Shown here in pieces: positions 1 to 12,773 of a stretch of 64,000 nt of DNA. Made by a program: the position numbers and the translations under genes. The notes under the pieces were generated by a model, which was given only the letters and a program-made list of their open reading frames with translations, ran no database searches and was not told where the DNA came from. Position 1 is the first letter of the stretch; the number at the start of each line of letters is the position of its first letter. Source of the stretch: Loxodes magnus (taxonomy: Eukaryota > Ciliophora > Karyorelictea > Loxodida > Loxodidae); contig CAMPDV010000078.1 of the NCBI GenBank assembly GCA_946699065.1, positions 310,001-374,000 on the forward strand, written 5' to 3'.

Positions 1-244
1 TTTTTTAATAATAGTAACCAGTAATTCGATTAAATTGAATGTAATAAAACAGTTAAAAGTAAGACAGTAATATTATTTCTGTTAATTCAAAGTATCACTA
101 TTTATCTGATCTTTAGAATTAAAATAAACAACTTTAATAAAATGTTGACCCAATAAATGCAATATAAAATTAAGCAATTAATAATTAATTTAATGAAAAT
201 TAGTTTACTTAATAAATAAAAGTACTTAAATATGATATATAAAG

Positions 245-2225
245 ACTAAAAGATAACAACTGTTTATTAAATGAAAAATTAGATAGTACAGAAACAAAAT
301 ACGAACTAGAAAAATAAAAATTGATAAATAACTAAGAATCATCAAAAGCATATTATAAAGCATATATTAATAAAATTAATTAGAAATACAAAAAAATAAA
401 AATAGTTACTAAAATTTGACTTATAATATTATTAGGAAAAGCTATTGAAAAAATAATTAAATATTATAACATTAAAAAATAACCTATTAATAGTTTTAAA
501 GTAGAAGATTAAAATGAACAATTTTCATTAGATAATGTTACTTATAAATAATATCTTTCTATTTTAAAACATAATTAATAACTACTTTAGAAAGCTTTTC
601 AATAAAATTTGAGAGGAATTAGTTTTCATTTTAATCCAAAAAGTAAATAATAGTTCAAGAATAATCAGTATAAACAATCTATGTTAATTCGAAAGAGATA
701 ACTGTTTAAACAGATTTTACAATGAAATGTATTGAATAAAGAAATTAAAATAACAATAGAGTTTTTATAAATTAAGAAGCGTAAACGTAATGGATAAAAT
801 TAGAAATGAGTCAAACATAAACTGAAGAATCTTTATTATATTCAGAACAAGAATATTTAAAATAATAACTTTCATTCTATTAATAGTAATTTTCTGAATA
901 GCAACATATTTGGTAACTACTTTAAGAAGTTTGATAATAAAAAACTAATATTGAATTTGAACTAAACTATATTTTGGATTATAATTAATAACTGAAATCT
1001 TAAAATTAAAAAGTAACTGATAAAGTATAAATATTATAAAACTAACTTGAAATTTTAAACTTTGAATGAGAAAAGAAATATTCTTGGAAATCTGATTTAT
1101 GTAATAATCTTTAATAGAATTTATAACCTAAAGAATTGGATTATTAAAGCATATTAAGTTCATTACATTTATAAAAAAATAAGTATATCCAAAAATTTAA
1201 AGATACTTCCAAATAAACAAAAATACCTTAACTATAGAATAATTACACATTTGTCGAAATTTAATCCAGTGATTAAAAAATTCAAACAGTTACTTTGACT
1301 TTAGATACTGCTACTGGAACAGATCTACTACAATTGGATTAAATTTCCTAGTGCGATTTTATTGATTCTAAATACATAAAATTGTAGAAATAATATGATA
1401 AACTAAATGAGCAACTAATCAATTAAATTAAAGCTTTTGATAAAGTTGCATCAGAAAAATGTACTTTAATGGAAAATCTGAAATAGAGCCAAATTTTTAA
1501 TTAGTAAATTTCTTCCAATTTAACATTTCTATCCATAAAATTCTGTGAATAATCTTTTTAGATTTTCAACAACTCTCATTCATAAAATCTAAAATAAAAT
1601 ACTTAAGAAATTCTTTGGAATAAGATTCTATAAATTAATTAAAGAGAAAATATCCAGATTCATATTTTCCATCTACTAAATAGCATATTAATAAAATGGA
1701 ACAAAATTATTCTTTTATAAAAAATTACAATGTTAATTCAAAATAGCTAAGAGACTTTATATTATCTAACTTTTGAAGAAGAACTAATTTCTAAACTATA
1801 ATTTAAAACAGATACGTTGTACTTGACTAAGAACTTGATAAAGGATAGATTGACAGTCAAGTAGTTAAAATTAATATTGATAAGAGATTATTAAAGATAT
1901 ATAGCAGAAAATATCTCTATGTTATAATTTAATTTTATGACTAAAATAAATAACATTAAAAAAATACGTTCATCTTGAAATCAGTGGACAAAGAAAGAAA
2001 TTTTAATTTATGAACCTGGGTGGAAAGCCGGCTCTTAACTAAATCAACAAGGAAAACAAATTATTTTAGATCAAGATGATCACTAAAAAAGAAGTAGTTT
2101 CAATCAAATTAAGATTGAATATGTCAACATAAATGGATTAGCAAGTAAACTATATAAAGTAGAAGAATTTATAAGAGGAAATAGTATTGACATTTTTCAA
2201 TTAATGAAACTTGGTAAAAACAAGA
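245..2225 (+). pseudogene. LINE N-terminal region, Gln/Asn-rich coiled coil
   Basis: Two adjoining frames read as protein. The first runs from about 245 to 780 and is Lys/Glu/Asn-rich. The second runs from about 782 to 2,225, begins with a heptad-like coiled coil rich in Gln and Leu, and leads without interruption into the start of the endonuclease (a VNINGLASKL motif near 2,122). The two need a frame change near 780-800. In these elements the region upstream of the endonuclease corresponds to an ORF1-like or N-terminal extension with nucleic-acid binding or multimerisation roles, but I see no zinc knuckle or RRM here. No convincing start codon can be chosen. Decayed copy. Confidence 0.55.
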
Positions 2226-3340
2226 TTTCCATCCAATATTAATATAAGGTTATAGGACTTATTACAAAAATTCAGGAAAAGGAGGAGGTGTATGTCTAGT
2301 TATTAAAGAAGAACTCAGTAGTACTGAAGATACTAATATAATTGATGTATCCTAGAATTTATTTATCATAACCAAACTAGATAATATATTTATTACGTCC
2401 AGTTACATGCCAGATAATAGCTAAAATGAGAACATAGAAGACCAAGCATATGACTATATTAATCTGCTACTTAATCAATTCCCAAATAACCCACATATTC
2501 TATTGGGAGATTTCAATGCTCCTCTATAAGATTATGGAGATAATCCTAATAATGACTATGATAATACAAACAGATTCTAGGAATTTCTTATTCAGAAGTA
2601 TCTTGAAATAGTAAATAATATGAACAGCAACACTTGCATTCATAAAGGAACAGATTTTATGTATTGCAATTACTATATTGTAATAAACAATCACCTGAAT
2701 ATTAATCAATTTGAAAACTTCTAGGTTCATTATAACTAACTATTTACTGATCACATACCAATTACGGTAAATTTTCTCTTCAACACAATTCTCTATTAGG
2801 ACATAATTACCTAAAGAAAATATAAAATTAGCAGGCTACAAGACCCTATTGATATATTAAAATATTAAGAATCTTTTTTTGAAACTTACAATGAATTTTT
2901 TTAATCTGATAGGAATAATTTAGAGGATTAATACTCATGTATTAAAGGTAATATATAATATAATGCAGATGTAATATTAAGTTCATTTATTCCAGACCCT
3001 AAATATAATAAACTTACAAAAGACCTCATAAAGAAGTATATTGAAGTTAAAAGAGCTAATCAAGTATATAAAGAAACTCATGCGTAGTTAGGAAGAATTA
3101 ATTAATAAGAAATTCCCTTTTTAAGAACAATTGGTAAGAAGGATATTAATATAGAGATTAAGTAACAAGACTATCTGAATGTTACGAAATAGATATTAAT
3201 AATTAGGAATATAATAGTAGCTTTAATACTTTTACAAAATATATTAAAAGTAAGATTCAACATTAATTTTATGAAGTAACTATTAAAAGACTAAAAAGGA
3301 TGCCCACTGCAAAGTTATTTATAGAATAATTAGAATAATA
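2226..3340 (+). pseudogene. LINE endonuclease domain (exonuclease-endonuclease-phosphatase fold) and linker
   Basis: The frame beginning near 2,222 gives a clear LINE endonuclease. The catalytic motif GDFNA is at 2,506-2,520, preceded by a hydrophobic strand, and the C-terminal TDHIPI motif (the family's SDH-x-P) is at about 2,745-2,763. An N-terminal part (INGLASKL, then KVEEFI) lies in the preceding frame and is separated by a one- or two-base indel at about 2,222. After the endonuclease comes a linker (about 2,815-3,110) that matches the linker of the minus-strand copy. The enzyme normally nicks target DNA to prime reverse transcription. Without a reverse transcriptase in this copy it cannot transpose on its own. 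Confidence 0.85.
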
Positions 3341-3379
3341 ATAATAATTCCCGTAAATTTCTAACCAAAACTAAATAAA

Positions 3380-4210
3380 TAGTATCGAAAAGAAATAATT
3401 AGTATATACAAACTCAGAACCTAAAATTACAACTTTCGCAAGGATCTTTAAGACAGACATTATTTAGTTGAGAATTCCCATTGTATATGTGGAGATTTGA
3501 TTAATTTGAACATATTCTGGAATGCGATTGCTATATAGATATGCGAGAATGGGTAATAGCAAAAATTGGAAAATGCAACATTGGAAAGTTAATAACCTAT
3601 GACCAAAATTATATCAATTAATTTCCAAAAAGCAAATTAGAATACATTGATCTGCAAATTAAAATTTTCCATAGGATGTTACTTAAAAGGAGATTAGAAT
3701 TATTCGAATTAGAAAAAAACTTATAATGAGAAAGTTCTGAGACTAATGGTAAAGAAGCGAAAAAGCAAGATAAAGATGAAGAGAATAATGAAAACAAGGA
3801 AGGAAAAGAAGAACAAGAAGAAAAAGGTGAGCAAGTGGAAGATTAGAATGAATAAACTGATAACGAAGATAATAAAGCTGAAGAAGAAGATGAAGTAGAA
3901 AGTGTTTGAGTTGAAAAGCTTTTAAAAAACATTATAACAACTTTAATTGAAGGAAGTAATTCCAACAATGAAAAGATGTCTCTGACTCTTTTAGTTAAAT
4001 TTAAACTTAAATTTAAGAACAACATGTGTAAGAGAAAGATTTAGATTAGCTATCTATAAGTCATTAAATATTGCACTAGTGTTGGGAATATTAGTTGATT
4101 TTTACCTTTCATTATAATATCAGCAATGATAGCTTCAATTTAGCAGAAATGGTTCTACTTAGTAAAAAGATAAAAATTACACCATTTAATCTTTATTCTC
4201 TAAATCAGAG
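3380..4210 (+). pseudogene. LINE C-terminal region: CCHC-type knuckle, helical tail and acidic insert
   Basis: A frame change near 3,480 joins a CICGD element to a frame reading FEHILECDC. Together these make the Cys-x-Cys ... His ... Cys knuckle that follows the reverse transcriptase in many LINEs. The helical region that follows (DLQIKIFH, then a Leu/Glu/Arg helix) aligns with the minus-strand copy. Copy A has an extra strongly acidic Glu/Asn/Lys tract from about 3,735 to 3,900 that is much shorter in copy B. After it comes a segment shared with copy B (IEGSNS). A TGA at 3,908-3,910 is read as Trp inside the shared region. Confidence 0.65.
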
Positions 4211-4240
4211 CAAAGAAATAAATCTGAAGTAAGATAACCA

Positions 4241-6129
4241 TTTTTTTAAATTAAGAGTTGTCAAGATAATCAAAACCTTGCTTACTTATGAATATTTGCA
4301 AATAAATATTATAATTGATGATTTCAAAGAAATAATAAGCATAACAATATTTAAATAAAAAAATATTTATTCCAAGAATGCCTTTAAAGAAATGCAGTCA
4401 TATCAACAGTAAAAAGATTTGTTGATTTAATAAGAGATATATAAAACTTTTTCTCTTTAATAATATACGCTAAATAAAATAGGCATCTAATTTAAGAAAC
4501 TTTCAATCTAAAAACTAATTACTTATACTTATAACTTTTAATATGCACTGAATCATCTATATATCAAAGCTCAATTTAATAAACTTTGCTTAAGTAGATA
4601 GAAATTTGATACATTTGAGCACATTTCCAAACGTAATTTTTTACAGATTTAAAATAAAAATTTAATAAACTTAAAATAATTAATGGAAAGTAGTGTAAAA
4701 GACTTATTTTATATGACTAAACTATATTAATCAATAGTTTACAAAAGATAAGATAATTAAATTAGATAAGTACATAAAAATATTTCATCAATAATATTTA
4801 GAAGACCATTAGAGATTTTAAGAACTAGAGTGAATAGCAAATATGTTAAATTAAAAACCCATAAACAGATTTAATGAGCTGAAAAATTCTTTATCAAGAT
4901 GAGAGTGAAAGAGAATCATGAATGAAATATAGAAACTTTTAAATTTAGCTTAATTTGCATGGTTAAATGCCAATAATTATACAATTATATCTCAATATTT
5001 AAAATATTTAAACTCTTATAGTTTATTATTAAGACTTATTATTTAAGCTTTTAAATAGTGAATAAGATTTTTTATTTATTAATTTTTAAAAATAAAATAA
5101 ATTATTTTAATAATTATCATTTATTTTATTAATTTTAAGCTAAAATATGGGCCTTTCTAATAAAATTGTTGATATATATATAAATAATAAAAATGATAGG
5201 ATTAATAAAATTTAATTTTTTAGCATTTATAATATTAAAGGATAGTTTTAGTTAAAATATGTTTTTAAATAAAAGAAATAAAGTAATTTAGATATAGTTA
5301 AATATTTTATGTAAGTATAATTTTCTTATTATTAGCAAATTAATAATAATGGCTTATATTTAAATTTCTTTAAACTGACAATTATAAAATAATTAATTTT
5401 ACATAATTATAATAAGTTTAATTAAATTTTGATATATAAATTAGTAATTTATACTTAACTTTAAAATATAATAAAAGTTAGTTAAAATTATTATTATAAT
5501 TACTTATATTACTTATAAGTAAAAATTATACATTCATTAAATTTATAATTATTGATCATTCTTTATTAATTTTATTTTATGCAGTTATCTCTAAAGGTAT
5601 GTTTAACTATATTTACTTTTTAATTTACTAAATTATTGTCTTAATTATTGTAGACATTAATTATTAAATGAGAATTTTTATATTTTTATAATCTAGTAAT
5701 CATATGCTTATTGTTAACCAATTATTAAAAACTCATATTAAAATTATGAAAAGCTTCCTCTTTATTAATTTTTAATTAAACAAAGATAATTATTTCTAGC
5801 TAAGCATATAATTATTGAATTATTTTAGATAGTATTTTTAATATTAATATCTTACTATTATAAAGGATTATTTTAAACTATATTTTGCTATCATTTAGAA
5901 TTTATATTATTAAAGTAATAAAGCTAAGGTTCTCTTTAGTTTACTTAAAATTTCAATTCCTTTTTGATATTTCTTCCTTTATATTATCTATATTTTATTA
6001 ATTATAGTTAAATAAAGAGTTCTTTAAATGGCTTCATTAGCAATTTAATTAGTTTTTAGAACTTAAATTTTAATATTTATTTATAAAAATAAATGGTATA
6101 AATTAAAGCTATTTAATAATAATATATCA
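4241..6129. other. AT-rich intergenic region
   Basis: About 1.9 kb between two LINE copies in opposite orientation (tail to tail). I see no stretch with coding character on either strand and no RNA gene. Short runs of TTAATT and ATTATT dominate. It may include the 3' untranslated parts of both elements, but I could not find a common tail. Confidence 0.5.
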
Positions 6130-9110
6130 CTTTAATGAAAGAGTTATTGTACGATACTGTTTATTTAAATTTAAAATTTAAATTAAAAGAGTTTTTAGAC
6201 ATCTATAACTGCAAGAATTGCTTCCTTCAATTATAGACATTAGTAAATGTTCTTAATGTTTTTTAATTATAATCTTGATCTCATCGATTTTTAATTACTC
6301 TTGTTATAGTCTCTCTTTTATGTTTTCCTTTTTTACTTTTTCCATTTCTAATAATTCTAATCTTCTTGAAAAAAGCTTCTTATGAAATATTTTTATTTAT
6401 AAATCTAAATATCTCAAATAAGAATTCGGAAGGGAGTTAATAAGTCCTTAATCATATAATATAAGGCGTCTTAAGTCATAATTCTCAATCTTTTACGATA
6501 GTCAATCTCTTATATTACAATAATATATGCATCTAAAAATGTGCTCAAATGTATCATACTCTCCACATATACAGTAGAGATTAGCAATAGGATAATGACG
6601 ATCTTAAAGATCTTTTCGAAGATTACAAGATTGGGTTCTAAGTTTATATATACTGATAATTTCTTGTCTAAATTATTTGTTCAACTTAGTGTAAGTAATT
6701 ACTGGAAGTTGGTTAAGATTACTAAATTATTTAGTTTATATTTAAACTTTTTCATCCTCTTAAACTTTTGAATAGTTGTATTATAGAAATATTATTGTAT
6801 TTTATCTCTTATATATTTAGTAAAATTTTTAATTTGAACTAATCTTGGAATTCTACAGGTCGATAATATAGAGGTCTGATAATTGCTAAACTAGATTATA
6901 GTATTGTAATCCTTTTTTTCAGTTGGTAATGAAAAGAGAGCCTATTGTCGATATTGGAAAATTAATGCTTTCTTATTTCATTTTATATTAGAATTTAAAA
7001 AACTTTATTGCTATAATGTGTTTGAAAGATAACCAGTTAGATCTATGAAACATAACTTATTAATATTGAAGTTGCTGCTTAAAATGATTTTCTTGAAATC
7101 ATTCTCATACTTTATTCAATTCTATTCAAAACTCCATTTAATCCTTTCTGAATACACCATGGTACTAGCTCTCCTCCATATTCTGCTTTAGGTAGCGTAA
7201 AAATTCTGCATAGAGCTTTAAAATGTCAATAAGTCACATTCTTATATCTAATTATTTAAAAAAACAGTTTTTTTCATTGCAACTAAACACTTGATCGCGA
7301 CTTCTCTACAATGAGGATTAAAATTCTTCTTCTAATGTAGCATTACATCTAAATATGTTACTAGTTCCTTTTAAATAATTGGTTAATTATCTAATCAAAA
7401 ATTTAACTTTTATTGTTTATAATTTTTCTTTAAAATTTAGATGCTTTCATATTTTATAACATTAATCTTTAAGTTTGTTTATTTAAAATGCTTACTTGTT
7501 TCATTTATTAACTCCTGCATCTACTTTGCAGTTTTGGAAAGAAGAATAAGATCATCTGCCCATCCTCTACAAGCGAAGCTAATATTTGAATCCTGGCATT
7601 TAAATCCCAATTAGTTACTTTTACTTTCCAGATATCTAATTACTATGTCATAATACAATAATGCTAAAACTGGTCCATGAGAACTTCCTTACGTAACTCC
7701 ATTGTTGAATTATAAAGTTCTGGTACTCTTACCATCTATGATAAATGAAGAATTTAGGTTTTTATAAAACAATTCTAATGCTATTATTATTCCAAGTGGT
7801 AGTTTAACTCTCTTAAGTTAATCAAACAAGAGTCTTCTTTCTATTGAGTCAAACATTTTTTCAACGTCTATCAGTGTTGCTATCAATTTAGTCTTACCTT
7901 TAGCACATTTTTGATAGTTATCAATTATTTGTTATATTATTCAAATTTATTAAGTTGTTTATCTGTTTTTCATAAATCCCATTTATGAAGGGTGAATCAA
8001 ATTTCTCTTATAAATCAGATTGTATAGTCTTTTTGTTAAAGTTTTATCATATAGTTTTATAATAATATTAATAAGAGAAATAGGTAGTCATTTTTTCCAG
8101 TCATCTTTAATTCCTTTTTTAAATATTGGAATTATCGCCAATGTATTTAATTCCTAAGGGATTTTTCCAAACCTTAACATATTATTCAGAAAAGAGTGAA
8201 GAATTATTAACAAATATTATCCACCATATTTCAGAAGTTCACTTTTTATTCTGTTTGGACCAGCTGCTTTTCCATTTTAATTTCTTTTATAATTCTTGTA
8301 TTTCTTGTATGGTAAAAAGATAAAATCCTTATAAATATGAGAGTTGATAATCTTTAATTTCTTAAATACTATCTTATATTTTATCTATTTTTTAATTACT
8401 AAGATTTATTTATTATTTAGTTAGATTAAAATATTTGATAAAAATACAATTATTCCATGAATTCATGGATTTATTTTTGATTTCTTAATTAAAGTTCATT
8501 TAGTTTATTTTTTTAGGGTTTTGAATTTTCTTAGTATGTGAAAATATTTCTTTAGCATCTCCATTTAGAAGTAAAAATTCCTTTTTTACTTTATTTTTTT
8601 AAACTTTCACAAATTATACTTGAAGTCATTCAGAATGTAGTTTCGCTGTTTCATAAAGATTAGTTACTTATTAATTTATTCTTCCAGACATAATGTATGC
8701 TTCTTTATATACTGAGTTAGTCCTTTTGTAACTGCATATTTCTTAGTAAAATCTTGAGAAAATTTGTTATAACTTGAGTCTGGCATAAAGGATCCTAATG
8801 TTTAATCAGCATTTTATTAGATGTTATTTTTGATAAATTCATATTGAACTTCAAGATTATCTTAATCTATCTAAAAGAATTCTAGATAAGTTTGCAGGAA
8901 AGATTATAAATATTTTTGACGATTTATTGCATCTCATAACCTATTTATTTTATATTTCCTCAAATTCTTGCACATCTTCAATTAATCTCATATAAAATTA
9001 AGTTTAATTTTATAAATCAATTTGCAAGAAAAAATTTCCTTTTTCAACTATAGTTTCATTTTATCTCTGCTTATCTTATAAAAGAATTGTTTTTAAGAAT
9101 TAAACTTTTA
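6130..9110 (-). mobile_element. LINE-type retrotransposon, copy B, 5'-truncated but with open reverse-transcriptase core
   Basis: Read on the minus strand, the element starts at about 9,110 inside the endonuclease-RT linker, runs through a full reverse transcriptase and ends near 6,130 after a C-terminal knuckle region. The linker matches copy A (RKYKI ... then NNLEDQY in A against DNLEVQY in B), and the C-terminal DLQIKIFH region is also shared. The whole endonuclease is missing, which fits the 5' truncation typical of LINE insertion. No target-site duplication was found. The copy opposes copy A across about 1.9 kb. Confidence 0.8.
6130..9110 (-). pseudogene. LINE reverse transcriptase and C-terminal knuckle
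   Basis: From about 8,270 down to 7,500 one uninterrupted frame shows the reverse-transcriptase blocks in order: GKAAGPNRI, PIFKKG followed by WLPISL (the family's RPISL, with TGA as Trp), MGFMKNRQ, the palm LIDVEKMFDSIE with the first catalytic Asp, GVTQGSSHGPVL, and WADDLILLS with the catalytic Asp pair at 7,551-7,562. The usual Tyr or Phe before ADD is Trp here. Downstream, in shifted frames, come a thumb region, a CICGE ... FEHI knuckle (about 6,535-6,580) and the shared helical tail. Indels near 8,600 and below 7,400 suggest a recently inactivated copy, but the RT core itself is open. Confidence 0.8.
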
Positions 9111-9777
9111 TCTTTCAATAATCTAACAATTTTCAGTTGATATCATACTTTATGAATAAATATAATTACAATCTTTAAAATATAAATAAAATAGATCAGT
9201 GAACAAAAAATAATAACTATTTTTAATTAGAAAATGAATATGAAAACATTTTAATTTAATTTCTTGATAAGATATTTTAAATTTAAATAAGTGCTTAATC
9301 TTTTAAAAATTATATTAAATAAAGCATTTTAATATTTTTATGTTTATGAATATTTAGTATCTTAAATTAAAAAATATTATATTTTATATTAAAGCAAACA
9401 TTTATTAAAGGAATGCTTAAATTAAAAATTATAATTTAATTGTCTAATAATTTAGAATATAACAAAAATAGCTATATTTTAAGGTTATTTATGAAATTGT
9501 GTACTATTAGCCTTATCGACTTAACAAAAACTTTGCTTTTATTATGCTATATATGTTTCTTTTTATATTGTACAAAATATTTCCCATTTTTATAGATATA
9601 ATTATAGTAGTTATTAAATTACACTTTGCATATGATTTTAATTAATACAAAAGATTAAAGCTTTTCTTTTAACCTTTTTTGATATAATTAAGGTATATTG
9701 ACTTCTTAATTATTTACACTTTCATTTTGCTAATTCTTATTATTTAATATTAGAATATAACTTTATTCTTATTTTAG
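9111..9777. other. AT-rich intergenic region
   Basis: No coding frame, tRNA or repeat could be supported. This is the target-side flank of the 5'-truncated LINE copy B. Confidence 0.5.
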
Positions 9778-10254
9778 ATGGAAATATAAGATAATTTACA
9801 AGAAAGTGAAGATTTTTATAATTTTGCATATATTCAAATTATTTATATAGTTTACTAAAAATGTTTCTTATATGATAAATAATCAATAACTTTTTTTAAA
9901 AAAGCTTTCAACTTTAATAAAATAGCTTCATTAGAAATTCAAATTTTAAGATTAATAAATAAAATCGATTTTCAATATACATAGTAGATATATTCAAGTT
10001 GCTTAAAATCAGAAAGCTTATCTTTAAAGCTATTCCTTTTAATATTACGAAATGAGAAAAAATGTTTAAGAGAAAAAATACTTAATATAGCAATTTTTTT
10101 TAAAAACTCATTTTTCACTTCTAAATTAAAATATTTTCACAAACTAAAAAATAAATAAATTGTTGTAATAAATTCTTTTCAAAACACTTTTGCTCGTCTT
10201 TTTAAACTTTTAATGTTTTTCTTATTATTATAATAAGGCAGTTTTTTAACTTGA
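9778..10254 (+). CDS. Hypothetical protein, 158 aa, low support
   Basis: The ATG at 9,778 opens a frame of 158 codons with no TGA until 10,252-10,254. The product is rich in Phe, Lys, Leu and Ile, begins with a short acidic segment (MEIQDNLQESED) and has Gln encoded by TAA/TAG. In sequence this AT-rich, a TGA-free run of this length can arise by chance roughly one time in ten, so length alone is weak support. I recognise no domain and there is no neighbouring operon-like partner. It is as likely to be intergenic sequence as a gene. Confidence 0.25.
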
Positions 10255-10614
10255 TTAGTAAGTTTTTGTTTCTATATTTGATATAGATAAGCTAGATATA
10301 TTATTTAGCTCCTTGCTTAATTACTTTTCTTAGATTCTTTGTAGGTTGGACTAAAAATTTATTTTTAAATATGCAGTATACCTCATTTTTTCTATTTGAT
10401 AGATCATATTTTTATAAATTGATTTTTAAACTCTTTTAGATTAGATTTTTTTAACAAATCGCAATATCTATTATAAAATGTAGTTTTAAGCACTATTATA
10501 AAAAGAGTTTTTACTAATTTTACGTCCTAAAATTGTTATTTGTTTTTTTATCTTTACTTCTTAAAAGCTATTTTTAAAAATTTTTTATATCTTTTAAAAC
10601 TCTATCCCTTTTAT

Positions 10615-10690
10615 AATATTTATCCATCCCGAAAATCTTCTTTAGTGTAAAATTCAGAGAAAAAATAAAGGTTAATTTTTTTCACGATTT
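10615..10690 (-). repeat. Dispersed repeat copy (CTCWG...GGACGGAA family)
   Basis: On the minus strand this reads like the 62.7 kb copy: a T-rich start, TCTGAATTTTA, then a short gap, GAAGATTTT and a GGGATGG close to the family's GGACGGA. It is a diverged member in the opposite orientation, some 52 kb away from the cluster near 62 kb. Confidence 0.6.
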
Positions 10691-11124
10691 CATGTTTATT
10701 TTATTTTATTTTCTTATCTTTTCTTTTTTCTTGAGATTCTTTTCAATTAAGCCAATTTTTATAAAATTAAAAATTTTTAAAACAAGATTTACCATTTACT
10801 CTAAAAAATTCAAATGTTTAAAATTTTAATTATAAATCGGAAAAAATTTTATTTTTATCAAAAACATTAACAAAATTTTTGTTTTTTACTATTTCAAAAA
10901 TAATTTACCTTATCAAAAATTTTTCCTTAAATCAAAAACTAAAAACAAACTTTTTCTTTGAATCCAAAAAAGTTTTTTCGTTTTACAAAATATCATTTTA
11001 GCATAAAAGATTTCCTATTCTAATTTAATTAAAAATTTTTTAATTCATATTTTTTCAAAAATATTTTTAATTTGAAATTTTTTCTTTAAATTTTATTCTT
11101 TTTTAACTTTTTCATCTCAAAATC

Positions 11125-11190
11125 AAAAAAATTATTCAGTCCGAAAATGTTCATTAATGTAAAAGAAGAGCAAGAAACAAATTTTTTATT
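11125..11190 (-). repeat. Dispersed repeat copy, second member
   Basis: On the minus strand it contains GCTC followed by TTTTACATTAATG and then TTTTCGGAC, the core order of the family found at 62.0-62.8 kb. It lies about 510 bp from the first copy in the same orientation, similar to the 320-370 bp spacing in the other cluster. Confidence 0.55.
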
Positions 11191-11870
11191 TTTTGAAATT
11201 TATACTTTGAAATTAATATATTAAGATAAATAATAAAACTTACTTTAATAAAAAATGTTCTAATCAGAAACGAAATAAATTAAGTATAAAATTTAAATTT
11301 AAAAATTATAATTAAAATAATTAAAAATAATTAAAAATTATAATTAAGATTAAATAGTTAAAAACAAAGATTAATTAAAAACAAAATAACAAAAAAAAAT
11401 TAATAAAATTTTTTTAAATAATAATCAAGATTATAAACTAATTTTGCATGTACAAATAAATTTTACTAACTTCGTAAAAAATTATACAGAATTTAAATCT
11501 TTTACTAAACTTAAATTTTAACAAAACCTAAAAATAAATCGATAAAAATTTTGACGAAATAAAAGAAACTTAAGTTTATTATATATCTACATATACTTAA
11601 AATTAAAATTAACCTAACTACTTTTTAAATCACATGTACACTTTAACAAATTTTTAAACCAAAAAACATAACCTACTATAATAACCTTAATATTAAAATT
11701 AATGAGTATACAACTTTTTAATTACTAAAATACACATACATACATTTAGTAAACACTTCATAAAACTCTAAATACTTAACTCACCTAAAAAATTCAATTA
11801 AATGCTTTTGTTAACCAATTAATGTCTTTAATCGTAAAATTAAATTAAGTCCGAATTAAGCTACTCAATT

Positions 11871-12773
11871 TCATTTCGAAATCTTCCACTTTCGCACAGT
11901 CTTGTCATACCCTCCCGATACCAACCATCTTTTGTCGACACTCAATGCTATAGAACATATTCCATTTTTATGCCCTTATAAAGTCTTGATACATTTCCCT
12001 GTATCAAAATCCCATATCTCGATTGTTTAATTCCATGATCCAGAAAATATAACACTTGTATCAGCACTTAACTGAATACTTGATACAGTGCTTGTGTGAC
12101 CTTGAAGAGTACGAATACACTAATCAGAAGAGAAGTCCCATATCATAATAGTCTTGTCATCCGAACCCGATATTATATACCTATTATCCTTAGACATTAT
12201 TACCAATAAAACATCGCTTGAATGACTAGAAAGAGTTCGCACAGTTTGGAAACCCCAGATCTTTATGGTTTTATCGTAAGATGCTGATATAATATAGTTA
12301 GAGTCAGGGGAGATTACTACCGAATAAACTACATCAGTACGCTCCATTAAAGTTCTTTGGAGAGTAGCATTGTGGAAATTTAAGATTTTTATGGTTGTAT
12401 CCCAAGATCCTGATACAATATAGTTAGAGTCAGGGGAGATTACAGCCGATAGAATGCCAGAAATATGTCCAGTCAAATTTCTTAGGAGAACACCTGTCTG
12501 GAAATTCCAGATCTTTATCGAATTTTCAGGAGTATCTGAACCTGATACAATTCAATTCAGGTCACTTGATATGGTTACCGATAAAACATCTGAAGTGTGA
12601 CCAGTGACTTAATCTAAAAATATTAATGAAATACCTTTACTTTGTTCATATCTGATCTTATTTATAAGTTTTAAGTAGCATAAGTTGGGTAGAATTTCAT
12701 ATTTAAAATGAAGAAGAGATATTTTCCCTAGGATGTGGTTTCTTGCTCTTAAGAGTTTTCTTAAAAAATACAT
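11871..12773 (-). CDS. WD40-repeat protein, 300 aa
   Basis: One uninterrupted frame runs from ATG (12,773-12,771) to TGA (11,873-11,871), followed two codons later by a second in-frame TGA. Six WD40 repeats of about 42 residues fill residues 70-300, each with a GH near the start, a DSNYIVSGS-type strand and a D-x-T-I-K-I-W end. The N-terminal 65 residues are basic and not repetitive. WD40 propellers are scaffolds for protein complexes, and the partner cannot be told from sequence. The TGA at 12,554-12,552 falls where the other repeats have Tyr, so it is read as Trp and proves the dual use of TGA within one gene. TAA/TAG serve as Gln several times. Six visible blades suggest that a diverged seventh is formed by the N-terminus. 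Confidence 0.9.

Larger units (their letters stand above)
240..4240 (+). mobile_element. LINE-type non-LTR retrotransposon, copy A, reverse transcriptase deleted
   Basis: The order is an N-terminal coiled-coil region, an apurinic-type endonuclease, a linker, and then directly the C-terminal zinc-knuckle region. The roughly 1.6-1.9 kb that encodes the reverse transcriptase in the related minus-strand copy (6,130-9,110) is missing between about 3,330 and 3,380. The linker and the C-terminal region align by eye with that copy, for example the shared pattern DLQIKIFH and later IEGSNS. Reading frames shift at least near 790, 2,222 and 3,480, so this copy is dead. It uses TAA/TAG as Gln and TGA as Trp like the host, so it has long been resident. 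The outer ends are approximate because I found no target-site duplication. Confidence 0.8.
10255..11870. other. Intergenic region holding two inverted copies of a dispersed repeat
   Basis: Highly AT-rich with long A and T runs. It contains two diverged minus-strand copies of the repeat family seen at 62.0-62.8 kb (annotated separately) and no supportable gene. It separates the hypothetical ORF at 9,778 from the 3' end of the WD40 gene. Confidence 0.5.

Noticed and set aside
2524..4025. Minus-strand ORFs at 2,524-2,730 and 3,843-4,025
   Set aside because: Antisense of the LINE endonuclease and of its acidic tract.
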